Virus record (IMG/VR): IMGVR_UViG_3300031997_000046
Location: 1 to 29,958 of that record
Length of the DNA: 29,958 nucleotides
Reading direction: 5' to 3' (one strand)
From: a virus
Shown here: positions 7,612 to 13,853 of the stretch, one piece after another
How positions within the stretch are numbered: position 1 is the first letter of the stretch
Layout: the number at the start of each line of letters is the position of its first letter
Translations under genes and position numbers: made by a program
The notes under the pieces: model-generated
The model's database searches: none
What the model was told of the DNA's origin: nothing
What the model saw: only the letters and a program-made list of their open reading frames with translations

Positions 7612-9198
7612 ATGAAACACACTCATCTCATTGCACTCATCTCCCTGCTGGCGATCCTGTTACTGCTGGTTGGCGGGGTGCAAGCAGTAACATGGACTTC
7701 GGCTAATGGGTGCTGGACGGCAACCGATGGAGCATATACTATTGTGATGTGGAACACGACTACAACATCTACGTGGACACCGCCAACGGTGGTAACCAAT
7801 GTTTCGTATCTGGTTGTTGCCGGGGGTGGCGGTGGTGGAAGCAACGGTGGCGGTGGTGGCGGTGCTGGGGGGTTCCGTAATGGAACGCTTACAGGATTGT
7901 CGGGATCACAAACCGTAACTGTTGGCAACGGGGGTACTGCCGAAGGAAGTGGTGGAGCGTCTGTATTTGCAACCATTTCGTCGGCTGGCGGTGGTTACGG
8001 TGCGGGTGGTGCTGTTGGAAGTGGTGCTGCCGGTGGTTCTGGTGGGGGTTCTTCACACTATACCTCTGTTGTTGCTGGTGGCGTTGGAAACACACCAAGT
8101 ACAACTCCGATTCAGGGAAATGATGGAGGATCTTCATCTGGTTCCCTTCCACATTCCGGTTCGGGCGGAGGTGGGTCATATAGTGCGGGTTCAAATGCAC
8201 AAGTAGCTATCGGAGGGAACGGTGGAACCGGAACCCCTAATTCTATAACAGGGGTTGAAACATATTATGCAAGTGGTGGTGGTGGTGCTGGTGGAACAAA
8301 AGGAACTGCGTCTGCTGGTGGCGGGGGTAATGGTGCGCAAGATTCGGCATCTAATCCTGTAGCGGGCACTGCTAATACGGGAGGTGGCGGTGGTGGAGGA
8401 TATAATCCTTCCGGATCTGGAAATACCGGAGCGGCGGGCGGTTCTGGTATCGTTATCATACAGTATCTCACACCACCAGTAGCCCCCGTTGCATCGTTCA
8501 CAAGCACCAACATCAGCATAGCAACCAACGCATCAACGGCAGGATGGGCGGGGATTGCACCGTTTACGATGGTGTTCAACGACACATCGACCGGGACGCC
8601 GACCAGCTGGGTCTGGAACGCAACGAACGTAACCGGCAACAATGTGGCATACACGTTCAATACCTCGACATTCTCAGCTCCGATATACACATTCGCAACG
8701 GCGGGCAATTACACCATTAAACTGAATGCCACAAACGCGGTAGGTAGTAATATTTCGACGCAAGTGACGTGGGTGAATGTATCCTCAGGAGCACCGGCGG
8801 TAACTATGCCGATAGTGCAATTCAACGTCGATAAAACCGTGGTGGTGTTTCCCGGCAGGATCTATTTCAACGACACGTCACTTAATACCCCGACATCGTG
8901 GAACTGGTCGTTTGGTGACGGCACTTGGTATAATACTACGTCGGCATCTCTCGGGCTGAATAAAAGTTACCAGTATGTCAAACGTGGACGGTGGATTGCC
9001 AATCTCACGGTGAGTAATTCGGCAGGCACTAACACGTCGGCAAGCAAATCAAAATCTATTACGGTGATCGGGTATCAAGGATTTGAGTTGCCAAAAGTCC
9101 CGGTCCCCGATACCTGCACGTATTCTGTCAGTCGCCCTCTGAATATTTTTGAGATCCAGAAGGTTGAATGCCTGCTCTGTGGACGGTGTGAAGGATAA
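7612..9198 (+). CDS. Secreted Gly-rich protein with two PKD domains, inside the tail operon
   Basis: 528 residues from ATG 7612, preceded by GGGGTGAGTG; an in-frame GTG at 7594 is less likely. Residues 1-25 are a clear signal peptide (charged start, long Leu/Ile core, cleavage probably after VQA). Residues ~60-280 are a Gly-rich domain with runs of GGGG, similar to Gly-rich regions of phage fibres. Residues ~290-390 and ~397-485 are PKD domains (PTSWNWSFGDGTW is the clearest core). The C-terminus has four cysteines. N-glycosylation sequons (NTT, NVS, NDT, NAT, NTS) are abundant. PKD proteins are typical of methanogen surfaces. It could be a receptor-binding fibre, a decoration of the infected cell, or an acquired host adhesin. 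Confidence 0.75.
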   Translation: MKHTHLIALISLLAILLLLVGGVQAVTWTSANGCWTATDGAYTIVMWNTTTTSTWTPPTVVTNVSYLVVAGGGGGGSNGGGGGGAGGFRNGTLTGLSGSQTVTVGNGGTAEGSGGASVFATISSAGGGYGAGGAVGSGAAGGSGGGSSHYTSVVAGGVGNTPSTTPIQGNDGGSSSGSLPHSGSGGGGSYSAGSNAQVAIGGNGGTGTPNSITGVETYYASGGGGAGGTKGTASAGGGGNGAQDSASNPVAGTANTGGGGGGGYNPSGSGNTGAAGGSGIVIIQYLTPPVAPVASFTSTNISIATNASTAGWAGIAPFTMVFNDTSTGTPTSWVWNATNVTGNNVAYTFNTSTFSAPIYTFATAGNYTIKLNATNAVGSNISTQVTWVNVSSGAPAVTMPIVQFNVDKTVVVFPGRIYFNDTSLNTPTSWNWSFGDGTWYNTTSASLGLNKSYQYVKRGRWIANLTVSNSAGTNTSASKSKSITVIGYQGFELPKVPVPDTCTYSVSRPLNIFEIQKVECLLCGRCEG

Positions 9199-9230
9199 AC
9201 ACAACCGTTTTAACGTCGGAGAACCCATAA

Positions 9231-9238
9231 TAATATAA
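9231..9238 (+). promoter_or_regulatory. Candidate TATA box upstream of the HNH endonuclease
   Basis: TAATATAA in the 57-base gap after the PKD gene. An archaeal TATA centred near 9235 would start transcription near 9262. That is upstream of GTG 9297 but downstream of ATG 9256, which slightly favours the GTG start. The element gives the inserted gene its own promoter. Confidence 0.4.
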
Positions 9239-9296
9239 GAAAGCATCGGGGATAAATGCCTGCACCGTATTGGAACCGTGAACGGGTGGCGAAGAA

Positions 9297-9923
9297 GTGA
9301 CAGAAAAACAAAGTCTCGCGCAGAAAAAGCGATTTGAAGATCCGGAAGAACGTAAGAAATTAAGCAAAGCCGGAAAGGGCCGTCCCCATACGGAAGAACA
9401 TTGCCGTAAAATCGGTGAGGGTTTGAAGGGTCATATAGTTTCAGAAGATACACGAAGAATAATTAGTGAGAAGGCAAAAGAGCGATTAAAAGACCCAGAT
9501 CGCCGCAGAATAATTGGTGATGCAAATAAGAGAAGGGTATGGTTGAAAGAATCACGCATAAAATTAGGGAATGCTAATAGTGGGGAGCGATGCCATCTTT
9601 GGAAGGGGGGCGTCTCCTTCGAGCCATACTGTGTGAAGTTCAACCGCGAATTCAAAGAGCGCGTCCGGGCATTTTTTGATCATAAGTGTGTCGAGTGTGG
9701 AACTCCCCAAAATGGAGAGAGACTGCATGTTCATCATGTAAATTTCAATAAAAATACATGTTGTGATAGCACAGCCCCCCTCTTTGTTGCACTCTGTCAT
9801 TCATGTCATTCTGCAACCAATAACAATCGCCCCTATTGGGAGCAGCACTTCATCGAGATGATTAATGGATTTTACGACGGTAGATGTTACTTTACCAAAG
9901 AGGAGATGATAACCAATGTATGA
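9297..9923 (+). CDS. HNH homing endonuclease with NUMOD3 repeats
   Basis: A 208-residue protein with NUMOD3-like DNA-binding repeats in the N-terminal half (KAGKGRPHTEEHCRKIGEGL, SEDTRRIISEKAKERLKDPD, RRIIGDANKRR). The C-terminal HNH zinc-type nuclease has CVECG (~residue 131), the HVHH catalytic core (~143) and CHSCH (~168). It is a selfish intruder between two tail genes, with a more AT-rich body than its neighbours. It starts at GTG 9297. A 14-codon frame from ATG 9256 (MPAPYWNRERVAKK, stop 9298-9300) overlaps this start by one base and could be its shifted original N-terminus. The stop overlaps the tail hub start. Confidence 0.85.
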   Translation: MTEKQSLAQKKRFEDPEERKKLSKAGKGRPHTEEHCRKIGEGLKGHIVSEDTRRIISEKAKERLKDPDRRRIIGDANKRRVWLKESRIKLGNANSGERCHLWKGGVSFEPYCVKFNREFKERVRAFFDHKCVECGTPQNGERLHVHHVNFNKNTCCDSTAPLFVALCHSCHSATNNNRPYWEQHFIEMINGFYDGRCYFTKEEMITNV

Positions 9924-11607
9924 AATCTGGGTTTTTCTTACGGCAACCGGGGCCAAGACGGCCTATTTAGAGAATGCATTCAATATCCAGCGCATCGAGA
10001 AGATCAACCAGACCCCGACGCTTTCTTTTTCATTTCCAAATGATACAGATAACACAACGAAAGCGGCCTACCTGACTTCCGCGTATGACGTGAAAATTTA
10101 CAACACCAAAAAATCCAGGTGGGAAGGTCTCTTTCTCCTTGACGATGCAACTGAGAAATGGGACGCGTCCGGCTCAATTATCGAATGCAACTATTCCGGC
10201 GCGATGGTGCAACTCGCAGAAGAGGAGAATGTCACCTATGACACTGGAGCAACCCCTCACACGCCGACAACCATAATCACGGAACTTCTCGCAAAACAGG
10301 AGCACGTGCCCGCGATCACCGTCGGAACCATCCAACCCACGACTACCTTTGCCTTTGCGATCGAGAACGCCAACCTGCTCGAGGCCATCCTGAAATGTGT
10401 GGATTACCTCGGGGGCAGAATTGAAGTCGATTCCTCCAGGGCGCTGAACTGGTATACCGATCCCGTATTAACCACCCCGGTAAGAGAGATCCGGTACAAA
10501 AAGAACATGAAAGGCGTGACGAGAAAGCGGGATTTTACCTCTATCCGTAACAAGGTTTATGCCTATGGTGACGGCGAAACCGAAGCCCAGGTTAATTTAA
10601 TTGACGCGGGGGAGACGTACGAGTATATCGAGAGTGTGCCCTCCCAGACCTCCTACGGTATCAAAATCAAGCGCATCACGGACAAACGCATCATCCACCC
10701 GTCCACCCTGTTAAGATGGGCACAGCTCTACCTGGCAACCTACAAGGACCCGATCTATTACTATACCGTGGATGTCGTGAACCTCGCCGAGCATTCAGAT
10801 TTTGATTTCGATTACGAAGAATTGACTATCGGGCAGGTCGTCCGGGTCGTGAACTCAGATCTCAACAACCTCTCGGTAAATGTGAAACTCTGTTCCATCA
10901 CGACAAACCTGTCAAGACCTGAAGAGATTACCGTTGAACTCGCGAACGTCACGAAAGATATTTCGGATTCCTTCCGGGACGTGCGATCCTATACGGATCT
11001 CGCGCAGAATGTCGCGGTCACGATCGGAGCTGGTCAAGTAATCGTCCAGGGCACGTTCACCGTGGATGGATGGAGAAGTGCGGGACAGACCACTATCGAC
11101 GGCGGACAGATCACCACCAATACCATTACTGCCGATGCCATCAAGACCTCGACCCTGAATGCAAAGACGATCACGCTTGGCACCACGGGCGGGGATTCGA
11201 CTATCAAGTCCGGGAACTATGTTGCCGATACCACCGGATGGCAGATCAAAGCGAACGGGGATGCTGAATTTAATAATGTAAAAGTCCGGGGGACTATCTA
11301 TACTGCGAGTATTGCATCAGGATCAGTTCTGACGGTAACCGGCACAATTCAATCGTCAAATTTTATCTATAATACATCCGGATGGAGGCTTATGGGCGGC
11401 GGGCAATTCGATGTTTTTGATCTCGGTGCTGTAAGTTCAATATTTTCCCGTTCATCAATTTTTACGATGGCTGGGGGGTATATGTCATCCCAGAGATATG
11501 TACTACAATCTGATCCGATTGGTTATTTTGGAGACCTTCATATGAGTGCCGATGGATTGCATTTGTATTTCAAGGATAAAAACAATTTAGACCATCTTCT
11601 CATATAA
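9916..11607 (+). CDS. Tail hub / tail-associated protein (Tal, Prophage_tail-like) with fibre extension
   Basis: 563 residues. Residues ~1-350 match the gp27-like tail hub fold of Tal/'prophage tail' proteins (FNIQRIEKINQTPTLSFSFP, YDVKIYNTKKSRWEGLFLL, LLEAILKCVDYLGGRIEVD, DYEELTIGQVVRVV). Residues ~380-460 contain the Thr/Ile-rich repeat GGQITTNTITADAIKTSTL, common in fibre stems. The last ~100 residues are a beta-rich tip (SGWRLMGGGQFDVFDLG...HMSADGLHLYFKDK). The hub closes the tail tube and the extension probably carries receptor-binding surface. I see no peptidase motif. It ends the plus-strand late operon, four codons past the upstream HNH overlap. Confidence 0.82.
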   Translation: MYEIWVFLTATGAKTAYLENAFNIQRIEKINQTPTLSFSFPNDTDNTTKAAYLTSAYDVKIYNTKKSRWEGLFLLDDATEKWDASGSIIECNYSGAMVQLAEEENVTYDTGATPHTPTTIITELLAKQEHVPAITVGTIQPTTTFAFAIENANLLEAILKCVDYLGGRIEVDSSRALNWYTDPVLTTPVREIRYKKNMKGVTRKRDFTSIRNKVYAYGDGETEAQVNLIDAGETYEYIESVPSQTSYGIKIKRITDKRIIHPSTLLRWAQLYLATYKDPIYYYTVDVVNLAEHSDFDFDYEELTIGQVVRVVNSDLNNLSVNVKLCSITTNLSRPEEITVELANVTKDISDSFRDVRSYTDLAQNVAVTIGAGQVIVQGTFTVDGWRSAGQTTIDGGQITTNTITADAIKTSTLNAKTITLGTTGGDSTIKSGNYVADTTGWQIKANGDAEFNNVKVRGTIYTASIASGSVLTVTGTIQSSNFIYNTSGWRLMGGGQFDVFDLGAVSSIFSRSSIFTMAGGYMSSQRYVLQSDPIGYFGDLHMSADGLHLYFKDKNNLDHLLI

Positions 11608-11620
11608 TTAAAAATTAATT
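11606..11620. terminator. Small AT-rich dyad between convergent genes, possible terminator
   Basis: AATTAA-AAA-TTAATT lies exactly at the junction of the tail hub stop and the stop of the convergent reverse gene. The stem is weak and the T-tracts short, so bidirectional termination is only a suggestion from position. Confidence 0.3.
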
Positions 11621-11884
11621 GGGGAGAATTTCAACCGTATAACCTATCACCTTATTTTCTCGGATAAAGAATGAATCTGTTAACATTCCAAGAGATCCTT
11701 TTTCAGTCAATGGGAATATCTGATCTGAAACAACTCCTCCCTCGTTATAGGTAATAAGATGAACATTGATCGGCTGTTGTTTTTGAATCTGATCTTGCCG
11801 GATCTGCTCCTGCTGGATGACAATAACTGCACCCATCAAGACCAGAACAACCATAAATGCATAGATTATACCGTCTGTTTTCAT
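11615..11884 (-). CDS. Small single-pass membrane protein, reverse cluster
   Basis: 89 residues from the ATG at 11884 (reverse strand), chosen because GAGGAGG lies just upstream; the longer frame to 11968 is not needed. Residues ~5-24 form one TM helix (IIYAFMVVLVLMGAVIVI), followed by a Gln-rich stretch (QQEQIRQDQIQKQQ) and a ~55-residue soluble domain. Topology (short N-terminus in, C-terminal domain out) is inferred. It is last in the reverse cluster headed by an RHH regulator, suggesting a moron-like or superinfection-type membrane function, but no family is recognised. Confidence 0.65.
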   Translation of the reverse strand: MKTDGIIYAFMVVLVLMGAVIVIQQEQIRQDQIQKQQPINVHLITYNEGGVVSDQIFPLTEKGSLGMLTDSFFIRENKVIGYTVEILPN

Positions 11885-11895
11885 AATCCTCCTCT

Positions 11896-12054
11896 CTAAG
11901 CGGGTTTGTCCACGATTACTTTCGGTCTCTCTGCCTGAAATGCCACGATCACAAGGGCCCGGGCGCATTCATCGAGGGGAAGATCTCCGGAAAGTTGATA
12001 GTCAACCTTTCCAGTCTCATCTTTATTTTCAATAATTGTCAGTGAACGGATCAT
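11896..12054 (-). CDS. Small hypothetical protein (52 aa)
   Basis: The reverse-strand frame encodes MIRSLTIIENKDETGKVDY... and ends near DKPA. The start at 12054 has AAGGGAGAAC immediately upstream, a good ribosome site, and the gene lies 11 bases before the membrane protein's start. The sequence alternates beta-like (LTIIEN) and helical (LDECARALVIVAF) segments; no cysteines beyond one and no known motif. It is short but has normal amino-acid composition and its own ribosome site, so I consider it real. Function unknown. Confidence 0.55.
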   Translation of the reverse strand: MIRSLTIIENKDETGKVDYQLSGDLPLDECARALVIVAFQAERPKVIVDKPA

Positions 12055-12078
12055 GTTCTCCCTTTATATCAGGTGTGA

Positions 12079-12115
12079 ATTGATGGCTCCCCACCCTAAA
12101 GGATGGGGCTTCCAG
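12079..12115 (-). mobile_element. Solo hairpin resembling the right end / reRNA of an archaeal IS200/IS605 (TnpB) element
   Basis: Read on the reverse strand this is GGAAG-CCCCATCC-TTTA-GGGTGGGG-AGCC followed by ATCAATTCAC. In minus-strand RNA the 8-bp stem is fully paired (one G-U). On the plus strand that pair would be a C-A mismatch, so the minus strand is the likely functional RNA. The GAAGCCCC..GGGGAG-TTCAC layout is what I recall at right ends of archaeal IS605/IS1341 elements downstream of tnpB, where it forms the end of the TnpB guide RNA. No tnpB is present. It could instead be an intra-operon processing or termination hairpin. Confidence 0.45.
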
Positions 12116-12128
12116 TAGGTTGTTGATC

Positions 12129-12296
12129 TCACTCATCATCAGTTTCATCTTCGGAATCGTCGGTTTCATTTTCCAACGCAGCTTTCAAACATTCGGGAGA
12201 TTTCGATCCACATGGTAATTTCTTCCGACCAATCAGATCCATGCAGTTGAAATATTCCCCACACGTCGTATCTCCATCCTCACATTTGTACAACAT
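12129..12296 (-). CDS. Small Cys-containing acidic-tail protein (55 aa)
   Basis: The reverse-strand frame starts MLYKCEDGDTTCGEYFNCMD and ends in a very acidic tail (ENETDDSEDETDDE). Five cysteines (5, 12, 18, 29, 36) suggest a compact metal-bound or disulfide fold. GGTGAAGAA precedes the ATG at 12296, which overlaps the preceding mini-frame stop as TAATG. Downstream comes the IS605-like hairpin. The acidic C-terminus could mimic nucleic acid or mediate protein contact (inference). No family recognised. Confidence 0.55.
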   Translation of the reverse strand: MLYKCEDGDTTCGEYFNCMDLIGRKKLPCGSKSPECLKAALENETDDSEDETDDE

Positions 12297-12337
12297 TATT
12301 TCTTCACCTTCGGTTCATTCTGACTTTCCACGTTCAT
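12296..12337 (-). CDS. Possible 13-residue coupling peptide
   Basis: A 13-codon frame (MNVESQNEPKVKK) fills the space between the RHH regulator and the 55-residue protein. It overlaps the former by ATGA and the latter by TAATG. Its main role may be to carry ribosomes from one gene to the next; it may also be chance. Confidence 0.3.
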   Translation of the reverse strand: MNVESQNEPKVKK

Positions 12338-12477
12338 GTTTCTCTCTCCTGCTTTTTCAGATATTCAACGATTGCTTTTTCAATTGCCCGGCTGCGAGGG
12401 ATATCTCCTCTCAGTTTATCAAGCCGGGTCAATATCTCTGCATCCAGAGTTATGCCTAAATTAGTGCGTTTCCGCAT
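12334..12477 (-). CDS. Ribbon-helix-helix (CopG/Arc-type) transcriptional regulator
   Basis: 47 residues: a basic N-terminus with the strand TNLGITLD, helix AEILTRLDKLRG, the turn DIPRSR and helix AIEKAIVEYLKKQ. This is the standard RHH layout, with SRS-like contact before helix 2. RHH dimers bind short operator repeats. It is first in the reverse cluster and faces a divergent plus-strand operon. ATTTAAAT at 12501-12508 is placed so that transcription would begin at or next to its start codon, so a leaderless mRNA is likely. Direct repeats TATCACAC at 12479-12495 lie between that TATA and the start, a natural autorepression site. Confident in the fold. Confidence 0.8.
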   Translation of the reverse strand: MRKRTNLGITLDAEILTRLDKLRGDIPRSRAIEKAIVEYLKKQERET

Positions 12478-12478
12478 A

Positions 12479-12495
12479 TATCACACTTATCACAC
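12479..12495. promoter_or_regulatory. Direct repeat TATCACAC x2, candidate RHH operator
   Basis: Two identical TATCACAC copies at 12479-12486 and 12488-12495 (9-bp period) lie between the reverse promoter's TATA and the RHH start codon. Short repeats at this spacing suit RHH dimers. Binding is inferred. Confidence 0.45.
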
Positions 12496-12500
12496 ATGGT

Positions 12501-12508
12501 ATTTAAAT
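12501..12508 (-). promoter_or_regulatory. TATA box for the reverse cluster (ATTTAAAT)
   Basis: Centred about 27 bases upstream of the RHH start codon at 12477, predicting a leaderless or nearly leaderless transcript. Confidence 0.5.
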
Positions 12509-12545
12509 GATTTTATACAGACGGTTAAAAAAACAAATAGTAAGG

Positions 12546-12553
12546 TATAAATA
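12546..12553 (+). promoter_or_regulatory. TATA box of the plus-strand early operon (TATAAATA)
   Basis: Centred near 12549, predicting transcription from about 12575, some 18 bases before the TTG start at 12594. It is divergent from the reverse promoter with ~40 bp between the TATA boxes, so one regulator could control both. Confidence 0.5.
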
Positions 12554-12593
12554 ATAATACGTCATTACAGTAATTACACCAAAGGGGTGAAAC

Positions 12594-12749
12594 TTGAAAA
12601 CAGGAGTATTTCAAATACGGAAAGATGAACGGTTTGACGCCATGCAAAAAGCACTGGCAAAGAAGAACGTCGGTGAGAATAAAACCGAGCGTGTCATTAT
12701 GGGATTGGAGCAACTCTGCAAAATGCACAAAGTGAGCATCCCCGCATGA
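12594..12749 (+). CDS. Small RHH-like protein, first gene of the early operon
   Basis: 51 residues starting at TTG 12594, supported by AAGGGGTGA five bases upstream and by the TATA box at 12546. The sequence reads as an RHH-like unit: strand TGVFQIRK, helix DERFDAMQKALAKK, linker NVGEN, helix KTERVIMGLEQLCKMHK. A second small DNA-binding protein divergent from the RHH gene on the other strand would fit a lysis-lysogeny-style switch or early/late control. The fold call is by pattern only; it could be another small helical protein. Confidence 0.6.
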   Translation: MKTGVFQIRKDERFDAMQKALAKKNVGENKTERVIMGLEQLCKMHKVSIPA

Positions 12750-12767
12750 AAAAGGCAAGTGAGAACA

Positions 12768-12995
12768 ATGCAAGCAAACACTGAACCAAAAAACGGAAAG
12801 GGCGGGAATGTCTTGGAAACCTCGCGCCCTGTAAACAATAATGCACCGCACAAGAACAAAAACATTTCGGAAATTATCGACAGCGAAGAAAGCAACCGGG
12901 CACTCGCAATCGTGGAGCAGCTCAAACGCAAAGCAACCCACGACGCTATTATCAGCATCCAGAGAGTGCACGGGTTGATCTGGAGGTCGGCATGA
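12768..12995 (+). CDS. Hypothetical early protein (75 aa)
   Basis: Starts at ATG 12768 (an in-frame GTG at 12759 is possible) and overlaps the next gene by ATGA. The N-terminal half is Asn/Lys-rich and likely disordered (TEPKNGKGGN, NNNAPHKNKN). The C-terminal half is helical (SEIIDSEESNRALAIVEQLKRKATHDAI) and ends in RVHGLIWRSA. No known motif. Gene reality is supported by tight overlap and a GGAGGT ribosome site for the following gene within its end. Confidence 0.55.
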   Translation: MQANTEPKNGKGGNVLETSRPVNNNAPHKNKNISEIIDSEESNRALAIVEQLKRKATHDAIISIQRVHGLIWRSA

Positions 12996-13438
12996 TGGAT
13001 GCACGACAAGAATCCCTTGATCTCATTCAGAATCCTCTACCACAGGAGACCATCCCGGAACCACTGGCAGCGATTGTATTCATTGAAGATCAGATCGCCG
13101 CATTACAGGAACGCCTCACATCACTACAGGACGAACGGGCGAAGTATCTGGATTATGCTGTAAAGAATGGCATACGAGAGGACAGCCGTGCGAAACTGGT
13201 AGAGAAGACCAGAGCGATGAGGTTCTTGGACGTTGACAAGTTCAAGATAGTATTCCCGGAGAAATACGACATCATCTGCCAGAACGAACGGGCTGATATC
13301 CAGGAGAAACTTAAGCACGTCGGCGAAAAGATCCCGCTCGGAGTGGTCGATAAGATCGTGAATAAGAACGCACTCGCAGCGGCGCAAGGCGTGATCTCGG
13401 TGCAGGAGACCATCTCGTATCAGGTCGTGAGAAAGTGA
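12992..13438 (+). CDS. Hypothetical coiled-coil early protein
   Basis: 148 residues with GGAGG a few bases upstream of ATG 12992. Residues ~28-60 are a strong heptad-like helix (AAIVFIEDQIAALQERLTSL...DERAKYLDYA), then a charged domain (IREDSRAKLVEKTRAMRFLDVDKFKIVFPEKY) and a C-terminal ISVQETISYQVVRK. The layout (coiled coil plus small domain) resembles phage Gp157 or host-nuclease-inhibitor-like early proteins, but I would not assign it. Overlaps the next start as GTGA. Confidence 0.6.
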   Translation: MMDARQESLDLIQNPLPQETIPEPLAAIVFIEDQIAALQERLTSLQDERAKYLDYAVKNGIREDSRAKLVEKTRAMRFLDVDKFKIVFPEKYDIICQNERADIQEKLKHVGEKIPLGVVDKIVNKNALAAAQGVISVQETISYQVVRK

Positions 13439-13620
13439 CAAACAAACTCGGAGAGGTTGTATCTTACGGGTGCGATGGAGGGAAAGGGATCTCAATACGG
13501 ACCGGCATGTATTGCTCCACAGTTACAGTTCAATTGCCGGATTGTTTGAGAGAGATCCCTGTAGGGTTGATTGCCTATATCGATCACGAGGGAAAACTCG
13601 CATTCATGGAGGAGCCATGA
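13435..13620 (+). CDS. Small beta-rich hypothetical protein
   Basis: 61 residues from GTG 13435, overlapping the stop of the previous gene. The sequence is mostly beta-like (GEVVSYGCDGGKGISIRTGMYC, STVTVQLPDCLREIPVGLIAYIDHEGKLAFMEEP), with an internal LP-x-C and an SH3-like feel at the end. No metal motif. The 3' end carries GGAGGA, the ribosome site of the next gene. Function unknown. Confidence 0.5.
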   Translation: MTNKLGEVVSYGCDGGKGISIRTGMYCSTVTVQLPDCLREIPVGLIAYIDHEGKLAFMEEP

Positions 13621-13853
13621 TGCGCCACGACAAAATAACCGAAGAGCGGATTCACACCGACATCTCCAGTCACCCGGACGCTATCGACATCGGAAAGGCG
13701 GGGTCGCGGGTTCACATCACTTTTAACGCGCTGGACCTGGTGGATGCCCGGGAGCGGGTGGACAACGCCATGACCATCCGGGATTATGCGATTAACGAAC
13801 TGATCATCAGGGAACTCAAGGCAGCGGAAGCGAAGGCGGGTGCGAAGAGATGA
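13617..13853 (+). CDS. Hypothetical early protein (78 aa)
   Basis: Starts at ATG 13617 (ATGA overlap; ATG 13620 is equally possible) with GGAGGAG upstream. The frame is open further left but that part is a shadow of the previous gene. Contains SRVHITFNALDLVDARERVDNAM followed by a basic helix (IIRELKAAEAKAGAKR). A beta strand followed by a helical C-terminus is consistent with a small nucleic-acid-associated protein, but no family is recognised. Confidence 0.55.
   Translation: MMRHDKITEERIHTDISSHPDAIDIGKAGSRVHITFNALDLVDARERVDNAMTIRDYAINELIIRELKAAEAKAGAKR

Noticed and set aside
7801-8450. Phase-variable or CRISPR-like repeat in the Gly-rich coding stretch
   Set aside because: The GGT/GGC runs are irregular, with no fixed period or spacers; explained by Gly-rich protein.
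8265-8708. Proline/Ala-rich reverse frame in the Gly-rich region
   Set aside because: It is the complement of GGT/GGC repeats, which never encode stops on the opposite strand.
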